Part shown: positions 52,908 through 63,613 of the stretch, one piece after another
How the letters are laid out: every line of letters begins with the position of its first letter
How positions within the stretch are numbered: position 1 is the stretch's first letter
Origin: Tetracentron sinense
Lineage: Eukaryota; Streptophyta; Magnoliopsida; Trochodendrales; Trochodendraceae
Length of the DNA: 64,000 bases
Assembly: GCA_015143295.1 (NCBI GenBank)
Contig: JABCRI010000113.1
Coordinates: forward strand, 62,001 to 126,000
Direction: 5' to 3'
Program-made: the position numbers and the translations under genes
Notes under the pieces: generated by a model
What the model was told of the DNA's origin: nothing
The model's database searches: none
The model's input: only the letters and a program-made list of their open reading frames with translations

Positions 52908-54178
52908 GGGATGAAATTTTGAATGAAGCTCACCGATCAAAGTACACGGTACATCCGGGAGGTACCAAGATGTACCAAAATCTCAAGAAGCACTACTGGT
53001 GGCGAAACATGAAGAGGGAAGTCGCTGAGTACGTCACCAGATGTTTGATTTGCCAGCAGGTAAAAGCCGAGCATCAAAGGCCGGCAGGTCTTTTGCAGTC
53101 TCTTCCTATTCCGGAGTGGAAATGGGAGAACATCTCGATGGATTTCATTGTGGGTTTGCCGCGAACGGTGAAGGGCTCCGATGCTATTTGGGTGATTGTG
53201 GACAGGTTGACTAAGTCTGCACATTTCATTCCGTACCGAACTACTTTCAATGCAAATCAGTTGGTAGCCCTATATGTTAAGGAGGTGGTTCGACTTCACG
53301 GTGTGCCAGTTTCTATCGTGTCTGATCGAGATCCTCGGTTTACTTCCAGGTTTTGGAAAACCTTCCAGGATGCTATGGGTTCTCGTTTAGAATTCAGTAC
53401 CGCCTTCCATCCTCAGACCGATGGACAAACGGAGAGGGTGAATCAGGTAGTGGAGGATATGCTCCGAGCTTGTATGCTGGATTTTCAGGGTAGTTGGGAG
53501 GAACAGTTGCCGTTGGTTGAGTTTGCCTACAACAATAGCTATCAGGCAAGCATCCAGATGGCACCTTTTGAAGCTCTGTATGGTCGGAGTTGTCGATCAC
53601 CGCTATACTGGGATGAAGTTGGTGAGAGGAAGATTCTTGGTCCTGAGTTGATAGAGCGGACCGCAGAAAGGGTCAAAATTATCCGAGAACGATTGAAAAG
53701 TGCTCAGGATAGGCAGAAGAGCTATGCGGATATACGCCGTAGAGATTTAGAGTTCCGAGTTGGAGATCGGGTCTTTGTGAAGATTTCGCCGAGTCGGGGA
53801 ATCATGCGATTCGGGAAGAAGGGGAAGCTCAGTCCAAGGTATGTGGGACCATTTGAGATCGTCACAAGGGTTGGTGAGGTCGCTTACAGGGTAGCACTAC
53901 CGCCTCACATGGCAGCGGTCCATAATGTATTTCACGTCTCTATGCTTAGAAAATACATTTCGGATCCGTCTCACGTCATCGCTCTTGATCCTGTTGAGAT
54001 TCGAGAGGATCTTACGTTGGTTGAGCAACCAGTTCAGATTCTGGATCGTCGAGATCAAGTGTTGCGAACCAAGACTATCCCTTTAGTCCTAGTGAAGTGG
54101 CAGCATCATTCCAAGGAAGAGGCTACATGGGAGCGAGAAGCCGAAGTACGAGAAAAGTACCCCCATTTATTTGTTTAA
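52880..54178 (+). CDS. pol: Tekay integrase with chromodomain (third pol block)
   Basis: About 430 codons in the original gag-pol frame. Zinc finger: H at [20 protein letters not shown]. Core: [24 protein letters not shown] and [17 protein letters not shown] give D, D, E. GPY/F region [20 protein letters not shown], and [13 protein letters not shown]. The C-terminal chromodomain-like segment [20 protein letters not shown] is the mark of chromoviruses and would direct insertion to heterochromatin. All key residues intact. Confidence 0.94.
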   Translation: MCVPADTVLRDEILNEAHRSKYTVHPGGTKMYQNLKKHYWWRNMKREVAEYVTRCLICQQVKAEHQRPAGLLQSLPIPEWKWENISMDFIVGLPRTVKGSDAIWVIVDRLTKSAHFIPYRTTFNANQLVALYVKEVVRLHGVPVSIVSDRDPRFTSRFWKTFQDAMGSRLEFSTAFHPQTDGQTERVNQVVEDMLRACMLDFQGSWEEQLPLVEFAYNNSYQASIQMAPFEALYGRSCRSPLYWDEVGERKILGPELIERTAERVKIIRERLKSAQDRQKSYADIRRRDLEFRVGDRVFVKISPSRGIMRFGKKGKLSPRYVGPFEIVTRVGEVAYRVALPPHMAAVHNVFHVSMLRKYISDPSHVIALDPVEIREDLTLVEQPVQILDRRDQVLRTKTIPLVLVKWQHHSKEEATWEREAEVREKYPHLFV

Positions 54179-54256
54179 GGCCATGGCATTCCCTTGTATT
54201 TTGCTATAGTTTTACACATGTATGTATCGTCCAAATTTCGGGGACGAAATTTTTGT
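54179..54256 (+). other. Tekay 3' UTR
   Basis: Short stretch after the integrase stop, containing CGTCCAAATTTCGGGGACGA, a conserved pre-PPT phrase of chromoviruses as I recall it. Confidence 0.6.
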
Positions 54257-54269
54257 AAGGGGGGGAGAA
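54257..54269 (+). promoter_or_regulatory. Tekay polypurine tract
   Basis: AAGGGGGGGAGAA immediately before the 3' LTR. Confidence 0.93.
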
Positions 54270-54490
54270 TGTAGCACCCCGGATTTTTTCATCCTTAATG
54301 AATAGCACCTTCATAGCTAATTGGCCGTTTTCATAGTTTTCGTAGTCTAATTAATAAATAAGGGAGAAATCGGAAATTCCGAAACGTCAGAAATGTTCGT
54401 TTTCGAAAGACGGATCCAACGCAAGTTGAATCGTCGAAATCCGACGAGCAAGTAAAAAGATATGGTCAAAACAGTCTAGACATAACAGAG

Positions 54491-54677
54491 CACCGATCGC
54501 TCGGTCATTACCTGCGATCGATCGGTCCACTACCGATCGCTCGATGGCTATCGCACGGTTAACTTTTTTGTATGGGGAAAAATTCCAGAGAGTGTGTTTT
54601 TGACCGATCTCTCGGTCATAACACCGATCGATCGGTAAGCCTCCGATCGCTCGGTCCATAGCACCGATCGATCGGTC
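54491..54677 (+). repeat. GATCG palindrome array, 3' LTR
   Basis: Same array as 47,505-47,691. Confidence 0.85.
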
Positions 54678-55695
54678 ATACGCAGTTTTTCTTCATTAAG
54701 GGTGTTTAAGACTTTAAACACCACCCCTTGCCTATAAATAGGCTGAGTTCGTGCCTTAGGGTTTCAGAAACCCTCTGTGCCCTATCTTAGGAGGTTTTGA
54801 GAGAGAGAAGAAGGAGAGGAACTACTTGTTGATCAAGCTTGTGGAAGATCAAGGTTCTTCCACTTCCCTTGGTGATTTCCAACCAAGAACTCACTGTTCT
54901 TGCTTGTTCCAGCCATTGGGAGTCAAACCCATTGATTTCTCTAAGGTAGATACACTCTACTACAATCTTGCAATCCTACTAGTTACTAGATATGATTCTT
55001 CTTATATATGCCCTATCTATATGTATTGATTCTATGTATGAAAAGGTGTGATTATATACTTGGATGAAGGTTACTATTATGATGCACTCTAAGTGTTTGA
55101 TGAAATACCTCTAAGGGATTCTATGCTTAAATATGATGATTTCTCTTATTAAGTGCATATGCTCGCATGTCTCGCATAAACCGATGTTTTCCATGGATTG
55201 CTCAAAAGTACAAACAAGGGTTTTTCACGAAAAGACGAATAATGAATGATTCTAAGTAACTCTATGATTTCTCTAAGATCGTTTCACAAGCTCTAAGGAT
55301 CATACCATGCTCACAAGAAAACTCTATGATAATGCTCTAAGATCGTCTCACAAGCTCCACGGATCACAATGAAATGCTCTAAGATCTCTAAGGTTATGCT
55401 CTATGGAAATGCTCTACGGTATCGCTCTATGCTCTATGTCTCTACGGATCATAATGACTCTAAGTAACTCCATGAACTCACAAGAACTCATAAGGCTATG
55501 ATTATCGATTGACTCACACGGTTACAGTTTTGGTTTCGAATATTATCTCACATATGTTTTCACGGTTTCCATGCTTTAAGGATTGTTCGGATTTCATTCT
55601 CCATGTCTTGTATGCTCCATGCCTAACCGCTTTATTGTTCTTAGTTTGTATACACTGAGTATTCCATGCTCAGTCGATATTGTTATGATCGGCAG

Positions 55696-55829
55696 GTGCT
55701 CGGGTTCCATTCGATTTGTGTGGCGACGAACCTTGGGTCGAGGAAGAGTACCGTGACCCAGAGCCTTCCATGGATCACTATCACGACGATGGTGCTCTAG
55801 ATAGGAGTCGTGACTTCGATTTCTGTTGA
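55696..55829 (+). CDS. Conserved acidic micro-ORF, Tekay 3' LTR
   Basis: Same frame and text as 48,710-48,843. One silent change (CCG to CCA at 55,760). Confidence 0.45.
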
Positions 55830-56133
55830 TCGACCGACTTAGAACTTGTGTCATTTTGTTATGTGAGTGTGGGGTTTGTCCACTCCACTTTTGGGTTTCT
55901 CACATATGTATACTTGTTGGTTCTTACTTGAGCCAAGCTATAAGAGTATTCATTTTGCTTCCGCTATGTTTAGTATTTTATTTTCCGCTGTGCATTGTAT
56001 TTCGTTTCCGTTATGTATATTCAGGTACTCTGACAGGTTTCCACGTGTGCCTTATGTATCATACTGGAGGTATGGTACGGCGGTCACGAGTCAACTTACC
56101 CTTAACTCCTAGGGGGTATTTTGGGTCGCGACA

Positions 56134-56138
56134 AATTG
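56134..56138. repeat. Target-site duplication AATTG (right of Tekay element)
   Basis: Exact match to 47,279-47,283. Confidence 0.93.
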
Positions 56139-56694
56139 ACCTAAATTAAGTGATAAATTTGTAAGATTATGATTGTATGAATTTAGGCTATGAACTATGA
56201 TCTTGTTTAATGCTCTTTATGTTTATAATGAATATGAAATGCATGAAATGATGGATGATGTATGTATGTCATGATTTACTCTTTGGGTAAACAAGCCTTG
56301 AATTACGAGCTTGTTGCTTAGATTATTTATCATAATGATATGAGATGCTATGATGGATCTCCGATGACACTAGATTGGTAATCTGGGTTTATTTTAATTG
56401 AGGTTTTTCACTTTCACCTCACAAGTATGATATATAAGCCCACAAAAATTTTCATAAGCCTCACAAGTAAGCTCACAAAATATGTATGCATATATGAATG
56501 TATGATTGAGTTTTCAAAAGTTATGAGTACTAACACTGTCTAAGATTATAAGGGTATTTGTACCTATTACTTAAGTATGCTAGTACCTAGCTAACAAGTC
56601 TAAGAAATTAAGGGTACATAGTACCTGGCTCACAAGTACAATGATGGATACTAGTTATCTGGCTTACAAGAATCCCAAGTTCATTGACCAGTGC
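56139..56694 (+). repeat. Remnant D of older Tekay-type LTR, middle piece
   Basis: Non-coding, with CTCACAAG and TAGTACCTGGCTCACAAG words typical of the transcribed part of these LTRs. Continues at 59,302 after the solo LTR and one AGTGC copy are removed. Confidence 0.6.
56690..56694. repeat. Target-site duplication AGTGC (left of solo LTR)
   Basis: Exact match to 59,297-59,301. Confidence 0.92.
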
Positions 56695-57430
56695 TATAGA
56701 ACCCCGGATCTTGATGGCTTAGTGTATGATGTTTGATGACATGTAGTAAAGCCTTAATAATATTTTCTTAAGCTTATATGTGTTAGGATGAAGGAGTAAG
56801 AGTAAGAAATACTCTTAAGGGTCAACAAAGGTTATGCCTTAGCATTACCCTCAACTTGAGAAGCTTTAGTTTTGTCACCGCACATCGGAATCAAGTGATT
56901 CTTGAATCTTTGGAAAGGTATTGAAACCCTCTTCGAGGTTCATTTTTATCATTTTTTCATATTTTGATTCAGGGTTAGGTTAAAAGTTGGATTTCCGGAG
57001 TCGGTTACGGTAAAAATCTGGGCTACTGAAATCCATTTCCAGACTAGTCGGCTTTAGAACCCTTTTAGGTAATTGAAAACTCGGAATTTTTATTTGTCCA
57101 TTAGACACAAAATTGTTCCCCTTTGAATGAAGAGTCCAACGCAAGTTGAATCATCAAAATCCGATAGGCGAGTAAAAAGTTATGGCCGAGATAGAAAAGC
57201 GAGAAAATCTAGAAAGTTTCTGTTAGAGTTACGATAGTTCGTAAACAACCTACAAACGTTCGTAGAAGGCCTATGAACGATTGTAGAAAGTCTAAAAATG
57301 ATTGTAAAGTCCCAAAAATTGGGAAAACTCTCTAGAAAGTCTATGATCAATCGTATAAAACCTACGAACGATCATAGTCGAGCGACCCAGTTTTTTTGTG
57401 CGGGATTTTTAGGTATCTACCCTCTTGGCC

Positions 57431-57438
57431 TATAAATA
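57431..57438 (+). promoter_or_regulatory. TATA box of solo LTR
   Basis: GGCCTATAAATAGGGA. Upstream 57,225-57,390 has diverged ACGAACGATCGTAG-like palindromic words, probably the decayed equivalent of the GATCG array. Confidence 0.65.
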
Positions 57439-58204
57439 GGGATCCAAATTGGGGGTTTGGGTTAACCTAAACCTAAAAAGAGACTTTGTGAGAGAAAGCG
57501 AGAAAAGCGGGGAATCCAAAGAGGGTTTTGTTGGAGATCAAATTCAAGCTTCCACAAGCTTAGATCATCTTCCTTGGGTGTGGATCTCCAATTCCAAGCT
57601 CGAGTTAGTGTCTAAGCATCCTCCCAAGCTAAGACTTAGTCTTTGAAAGGTTAGTACACCCTTCCTAGTTAACTTAGTAATAACCTAGGTTTTCCCTTAA
57701 AAAAATGATTATGCTTTGATTTGGTATTTCAAAATTTGAAAGGAACTAAGGTTCCCTAAAAATGCATAATATGATTAAGTAATGATGTGATGGATGGTGT
57801 GTGATGGAAAATGGTGGAAGGGCAATGTACACATAATACACGCACTCTTGATGTTTGATGAAATGTGTGACAAAGAAAAATGGAAAATTTTGAACTATAG
57901 AAATGATGAATGCTAAGTGCTTGATGAAATGCATGAGTGAGGAATAATGAATGATTGTAATGGAGACTACGAAACTATAACTTGTGGAGTTTTCCTAAAC
58001 GTGAAATCGAGCATCTACTCTATATGTGTTATTAAATTCTCATTTAACTATAGAAGCTTTAAAATGTTATGTGTTATTCCTTGAATCACTCATGCCATCA
58101 TGATTACCACAATTGCTTCACACATGCATGCATGAATCGTGACTTCGTAGTATATGAATATGAGAAAACAACCAAGAACATGAAATGTGATTTACGAAAC
58201 GATT

Positions 58205-58400
58205 GATAAAGCCATACATTGGGCCGGTCAAGGATAGGGCATATCCAAGGATATGTCATATATGGTTCACAAGAAAACAAGCAAGTATGATAAAGCCGAA
58301 CATTGGGCTGGTCAAGGGTAGGGCATATCCCCGAATATGTCATACCTAGCTCACAAGAAAACAAGACAAGTTGATAATGTCGGACAGAGGGCTAGTCAAG
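58205..58400. repeat. 84-bp tandem repeat, about 2.3 copies
   Basis: GATAAAGCC-ACATTGGGC starts at 58,205 and 58,289, and a diverged third unit at 58,373. Confidence 0.8.
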
Positions 58401-58845
58401 GATGTTGGTGTACCTTTTCTATTTCGCTGAAGGATACTTACGTATCCGGCTCATAAGTTGCTTTTCTATGTTTCACTAAAGGATACTTACGTATCGGGCT
58501 CACAAGTTGCTACAAGAGTACTAACATCTGGCTCACAAGTTAAGCATGACAAGGCAAGTCAAGACAAGCATGATTCCAAACAAAAACAAGACAAGACATG
58601 TATGATTTTCACAAGACAAAAACAAGAAAAGAATGGGTTTTAACACGACAAGCAAGTTTTGAAAACCACGAAAAGCTATGTTCAAGATCAAGTCATGAAT
58701 TTTAAGTATGGGTTTTATCGGAGTTTTCGCATTTGGTTCATGCATGTCACGAACATTATATTGCTTTAAGTTTGATGCTATGAATTGCATTTAGTTATTA
58801 CTGTTGTATTTCGTTATTACTATTGTTAGCTAGTAGCTTGTACTC

Positions 58846-58888
58846 GCTGAGTATTCCATACTCAGCCGTACATTTCATGTTGGCAGGT
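58846..58888 (+). promoter_or_regulatory. Conserved hairpin plus AG module, solo LTR
   Basis: GCTGAGTATTCCATACTCAG, CCGTACATTTCATG, TTGGCAGGT. Confidence 0.55.
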
Positions 58889-59017
58889 CCGGTTGATACC
58901 TTCAACCCTGAGCCTTGGGTTGAGGAAGAGTAAGTCGAGGAGGAGGCACCTATTCCACTACAGCCTCAGGAGGATAGAGACCTAGATAGGTGGCCCTATC
59001 TAAAATATTGTGAGTAG
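58887..59017 (+). pseudogene. Conserved acidic micro-ORF, solo LTR copy (one stop)
   Basis: Frame after GGCAG|GT: PVDTFNPEPWVEEE, then TAA at 58,931 exactly where the Tyr codon stands in other copies, then VEEEAPIPLQPQEDRDLDRW and PYLKYCE before TAG at 59,015. Confidence 0.45.
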
Positions 59018-59296
59018 TGTGATATGGAGAGGGAGAGAGACTGATCTATTTTGTATTTTGATGGTGGGCATGTCCACCTTTACTTGATGCGTTTTGTATA
59101 TAAGCTTGGAATACAGGTTATAGAAAAAGGAAAAAATTTGGTCATGCTTCTGCACTGTTATAAGCTTTCGCACTCTGTTTTGTATCGCTATTGTATTATG
59201 TTTTGCCTTGTTCATTGTACAGGATAGTTTGCCAGGTTATGTATAGTCACACCTAAATTTCCACCTAACTCCTAAGGGGGATTTTGGGGCGCGACA

Positions 59297-59301
59297 AGTG
59301 C
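59297..59301. repeat. Target-site duplication AGTGC (right of solo LTR)
   Basis: Exact match to 56,690-56,694. Confidence 0.92.
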
Positions 59302-59980
59302 AATCGTTGGTTACTCGGTATGAATAATATATCATAGTACTCTATTCACATATATGGTATAGAGTTATTTTAAGTTATCTCACGATTTTATGCAAGTTGA
59401 ATGTGCTCACAAGTTAAGTAAGATAAGATGCTTATAAGTAAGATAATATGTTCACATGTTTCGCACTCTGATGAGTGTAAGTTTGTTAAGTTATGTTAAG
59501 AGAAGTATGATAAGCATGATTTATGTTAATGTTTATGACCTTGTTAGCTAATATTTTATGTCTACTGAGCCACATGTGCTCAACCGATATGTTTTTTGTC
59601 GACAGGTTTAGATTTCGAGATTGTAGCTAAACCTTGGGAAGATGAGGAATATATTGAGGAAAAAGAAGGTGATTTCACGGAAGATGAGAATTATGTGGAT
59701 AAATATCCATATTATTGAAGTTTAAATTATTGGACTTTGGTTTAAATTGAAGGGTCATAATAAGTTCTTTTAATGGAGGTTTTACGGTTATGTTTGATAT
59801 CACTTTATATGTAGTTTATTGATTTTGAGATTGATGTTAATTCAAGAATTCTCAAGTTTATATTTTAGTATGCCTTATAAGCTCATGTTAAGATACAAAG
59901 TCTCGATAAGAGATTCTAGGATAATGTAGTGTCATGAGTCAAAGCTCATTTTGACCTAGATGGGATTTTGGGTCACGACA
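59302..59980 (+). repeat. Remnant D of older Tekay-type LTR, right end
   Basis: Ends TGGGATTTTGGGTCACGACA, the Tekay LTR end form. Contains the hairpin/AG module at 59,565-59,607 and the acidic ORF. Confidence 0.75.
59606..59718 (+). CDS. Conserved acidic micro-ORF, remnant D
   Basis: Frame after GACAG|GT: LDFEIVAKPWEDEEYIEE, then KEGDFTEDENYVDKYPYY and TGA. Open although the surrounding LTR is old, and ends YPYY, like DSYPY at 8,898 and RWPY at 58,990. Confidence 0.45.
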
Positions 59981-60048
59981 ATGGGTACTCCCAAATATAC
60001 TCCCGAATCCTAACTGCTTATGGCTAACCACTAAGGGTCAAGATCTAA
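59981..60048. other. Short unassigned stretch
   Basis: 68 bp between two LTR ends. ATGGG at 59,981 may be the duplication of remnant D, but its partner is uncertain. Nothing else seen. Confidence 0.4.
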
Positions 60049-61262
60049 TGCCCCAAAATACCACCTAGGAGTTTTGATACTTTGGTGACGTTACTTATAC
60101 TTGAAACTATCCTGCAAAGGCATATAAGGCAAGCTAAATAGTGAACTGAAAATTTCTTTAATAACTTAACTGTATTCCAAGGGCAATTGTTTACAATAAC
60201 TGAATATGAACTAAGACATGTACAAAAAAAATCATTAGCTTGAGTTATCAACTCAAAGTGATACAATATCCCAAGAAATAAAACCCAAAATACATGTCTC
60301 TCCCTCTGTATCACTCAACCATAAAATCATATGTCAAGACCCCTATCATCCTCAAGAACATCCCAAGAAAGCTCCTGCCCTCCATAATCTATCTCGATCT
60401 AATGCCTAGGGATACAATGTCGAATGAACCTACCGACATAAAATGTACGGCTGAGCATGGAATACTCTGCATATACATACTACTAACTAATCATGTTACG
60501 ATACATTAACATGCTATACAAGATACGGTTCATCAAAGTATATACATGATCAGAGTGCGGAAGTTAAAACAAGATAACAGTTGCATAATCTTAAAATAAT
60601 ACTTCAAATCCTACATTAAGTTCGTGCTTTAACAATACGTATTTCATGTATCTTACAAGCCTTGTGAGTTCCTTATGCATTTTATGAGGTTCTTAGCTTA
60701 TGAGGTCATTCTTATCACTTATCTTGTACTTACGTTGAGACATATGCTTTCTTATGAACTTTCTTGTGAGTTTCTTGTGAGCTTGCTTGTGAGTTCTTGT
60801 GAGCTTGCTTTCATGGAAACAGATGTTAATGCCCGTACCTGATCTTAGTACATTAACATCCTTTTGTATTTATCTTTGAATCATATACTAGTGCCCGTAC
60901 CTAGTCTTAGTACACTAGCATACTTTCATATACTTGTGACTTTATGAAATTTTGAGCATGTGAACTTGTGAGCTTGAGAGCCTTGGAAACAGATACTAGT
61001 GCTCGTACCTGGTCTTAGTACACTAGCATCCTTCCATATACTTGTGAGCTTCCTCTTGTGAGTATTTCCTTCTTGTCTTATAAGCTTCCATTTGTTCCTT
61101 ATGTGTTTTCTTTCCTTTCCTTAAGAATGTTCTTATGATCTTTACTTATAATTTGATTTTCTCCTTGTCTTATGAACTTTCTTATAATTCTTCGTATACT
61201 CGTACTTATGAACTAGACGTACATACTAGCGTCTATCTTTCTTACTATACTTAAAATCTTAT
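60049..61262 (-). repeat. Truncated Tekay-type LTR E (minus strand)
   Basis: On minus it ends CTCCTAGGTGGTATTTTGGGGCA at 60,049 and carries the hairpin module (60,428-60,470). 60,830-61,040 holds three copies of a segment with TAGTGCCCGTACCTGGTC and CTTAGTACACTAGCATCC, like the AGTACCTGGCTCAC words of remnant D. The promoter half is missing: it is cut by unit C2 at about 61,262. No TSD found. Confidence 0.6.
60327..60429 (-). pseudogene. Degenerate acidic micro-ORF in LTR E
   Basis: After the hairpin the acceptor reads GGTAG. Text is frame-broken, with QELSWDVLEDDRGLDI before TGA, which resembles the D-rich tail of the intact copies. The EPW core is lost. Confidence 0.3.
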
Positions 61263-61605
61263 CCTTGTCTTGTTCTTGTGGACAAGGATTTCGATCCCCG
61301 CACACAGGGGGGATGGGTAATGCCCTGGTGATGGTCGGTTGATTTTAAGTTTAGAGTCGCCACCTATTGATTCGGTAGGGATAAGTCCCAGTCAATGGAT
61401 AAGGTCTTAGTCTGGTCAGAGTTCTAGGTAAGAGGTTCGGTTAAGCCCGGGGAAGGTGTTAGGCACCCCGGCACTTCCGTCATTCGACGGTTCCTTACTT
61501 CCTAGGTTTAAGCCATTTAAGATCAAATTGTTAATCAAATACCATTGATGTAGTTTATACTAACCCAAGATGGGGAGAGCTAAACTAGGGTCGGGCCCGA
61601 GTCGG

Positions 61606-61654
61606 GCTGCCTACGTACTCACATTGGGGTGAGATCAGACCGAGCGTAGTTCTG
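61606..61654 (-). promoter_or_regulatory. CTACG...CGTAG hairpin motif in unit C2
   Basis: Same phrase as in C1 with one extra base: GAACTACGCTCGGTCTGATC, then GTGAGTACGTAGGCAGCC on the minus strand. Confidence 0.55.
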
Positions 61655-61774
61655 GCACATGAGCCCGTGCCGAGGCTAAGAGGAGTGTTGTGTGTGCAAC
61701 AAGGGTGGCTTAGGGTCTAGCCGGGAGGCTAGGGGTGATTGACCTGGTTGGTCAAGTGCTATGATGTTGGGCCT

Positions 61775-62030
61775 TGTAGGCCCGGGTGGAGCCCGGTAGG
61801 CTTAGGCCCGGTAGGCCGAGAAGGAGTCTAGTGGACTAGGGTTCGGCCTGGTAGGCCTGGATTCGGCCCAGTAGGCCTAGGGTGAAGCCCGGTAGGCTTA
61901 GATTGGGTCCGGTAGGCCAAGGTAGAAGCCCAGTAGGCTAAGGGTTAAGCCCGGTAGGCTTGGGTTCGGCCCGGTAGGCCTAGGGTTAAGCCCTGTGGGC
62001 TTGGATCGGCCCGGTAGGCCTGGGGTTAAG
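61775..62030. repeat. About 24-bp GCCCGGTAGGC tandem array, about 10 copies
   Basis: AGCCCGGTAGGCTTAGG and CGGCCCGGTAGGCCTAGGGT alternate. The matching place in C1 (35,185-35,245) has only two or three diverged units. Confidence 0.85.
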
Positions 62031-62754
62031 GTCCAAACTCAGTATTATGGTCCTTAAAAGTTAATTTGTTTATTTCAGGAGTTTTTCCCAGTGGTTAAGG
62101 ATGCTTAACCGCGGTTAAGGGGAGAGGTCACCATGGTTAAGGGGCTTAACCAGGGTTAAATAGCCAAGTGAGACCATTTTTGGATTTCTCAAATTATTTT
62201 GGAATTTTGGATCATTTTTTCGGATTTTCTATGATTAAGGGTCGTTTAACCATGGTTAAAAATCAACCCCGGATGGGGTTTTTGACTGTGGTTAAGGGTC
62301 CTAACCACAATCAAAAAAATTACAAAAAATATTTTTGGAATCCAGAGAACATTTTTGTTTTTTGATAATTTTCCAGAATTTTATGAGGTCATGGGCTGCT
62401 TAACCATGGTTAAATGTTAACTATGAGTGAGTTTACCCATGGTTAAGGGTCCGACTGAGGTGAAAATGGGCCCAGGGTCCATGGCAGGGCCTAGACTGGC
62501 CTCCCACCCGGTCTGGGCCCTCACAAAGTCCAAAAAGTACAAAAAAACCTCATATTTTATCCAAATTATAACCATGATTAACGCGAGTTCAACCATGGTT
62601 AAAGGGTGAATCCCAGAAATCCGAGAATACCAGGGGGTAACCTGAAGAGTAATGAATAATTTGGGCCTTTTTGGGGCCCAAGGGGAGTTCAGGTGTGGGC
62701 CCCACATAGTCCCAAAGTCGCCCAAAAATCACCACATAAAATGATAGATTTCCC

Positions 62755-63130
62755 AAAAAAAATAGATTTTTCAACCACTGCTCGTCAGTGATTTAACCAT
62801 GGTTAGAGTGCGAGTTAAGAGGTGAAATTGCACAGGGGGATAGCCCGGGGTGTTGTGAGTCTAACCATGGCCCTGGTTTCGACCAGGGCCCACTCTAACC
62901 ATGGTTAGAGTGAGGTTACAGGCAGCAACCCGAATCTGGAATTCAAAAAAAACAGATTTCCGACCTCTGGTCGTCAGTGATTTAACCATGGTTAGATTGC
63001 GAGTTAAGAGGTGAAATTGCACAGGGGGATAGCCCGGAGTGTGATGAGTCTAACCATGGCCCTGGTTTTGACAAGGGCCCACTCTAACCATGGTTAGAGT
63101 GAGGTTACAGGCAGTAATGCGAAACTGTTT
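62755..63130. repeat. 189-bp tandem duplication in unit C2
   Basis: CGTCAGTGATTTAACCATGG starts at 62,783 and 62,972. The two copies share GGGGGATAGCCCGG and CCATGGCCCTGGTTT and differ at few sites. Confidence 0.9.
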
Positions 63131-63605
63131 TTTTTTTTCCAGATTTTTGAAAAACTTGCTTGGGGGTTGTTTGGCTTGAGGATGAGAGTCTAGGGGGGGT
63201 TCCTCATGGATTGAGGACCCCCAGACCCTCAGGGAGGCCTGCTATGCTATGGGGGTGGTTGTACTCGTGGCCACACCTCCAGAAAACACCCCAAAGCCTA
63301 CTGTTTTTTTTGAAAAAAAACTGAAGTTAAAAAGAAAACAAAATGGGACCCGGGACCAGGGGTCCCTTACAATGGGAAAATCAAGCTAAGTAGCAAAGGG
63401 GGTGGCCGTATACCCTCTGAAAGTCCGGTGGCAGCAGCTGCGCAAGGTGGTGAGCTCGGTGGAGTGGCGAGGTTGTGGTGGCGCTACGACGTCGTGGTGG
63501 GCAAAGGAAGGGGTATGAAGGCTAGGATGAGGGGACTGAACTTGGGCAAGGGTTCAGATGTGGAGGTGAGGATTCGGATCCCCTTTGACAGTGAGGGGAG
63601 TTCCC

Positions 63606-63613
63606 TATTTATA
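63606..63613 (-). promoter_or_regulatory. TATA box candidate of unit C2
   Basis: Minus-strand CCCTATAAATAGGG. C1 has TTTATAGG at the equivalent place (about 46,472). Confidence 0.45.

Larger units (their letters stand above)
47284..56133 (+). mobile_element. Young Tekay-type chromovirus, full length
   Basis: 8,850 bp. LTRs of 1,864 bp each, TSD AATTG, iMet PBS, polypurine tract, gag, protease, RT, RNase H, integrase and a C-terminal chromodomain-like segment. By eye the LTRs differ at only three sites (47,491/54,477, 48,774/55,760, 48,957/55,943), all C/T or G/A transitions, so about 0.16 percent. At the published grass LTR rate of 1.3e-8 per site per year that would be some 60,000 years; the right rate for this plant is unknown. 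Pol carries two frame-breaking small deletions, so this copy alone should not make full Pol. Tekay/Del lineage by chromodomain and Gag text. Confidence 0.96.
54270..56133 (+). repeat. Tekay 3' LTR
   Basis: 1,864 bp, same as the 5' LTR except three transitions seen. Includes the palindrome array at 54,491-54,677, TATAAATA at 54,733-54,740, the hairpin/AG module at 55,655-55,698 and the acidic ORF at 55,696-55,829. Confidence 0.96.
56695..59296 (+). mobile_element. Tekay-type solo LTR inside remnant D
   Basis: 2,602 bp with duplication AGTGC on both sides. Begins TATAGAACCCCGGATC (the TG has mutated to TA) and ends GGGGCGCGACA. Shares with the young Tekay LTR the block CAACGCAAGTTGAATC (57,130), TATAAATA (57,431), the donor-like GAAAG|GTTAGTAC, the hairpin/AG module and the acidic ORF. 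No internal domain. Confidence 0.92.
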
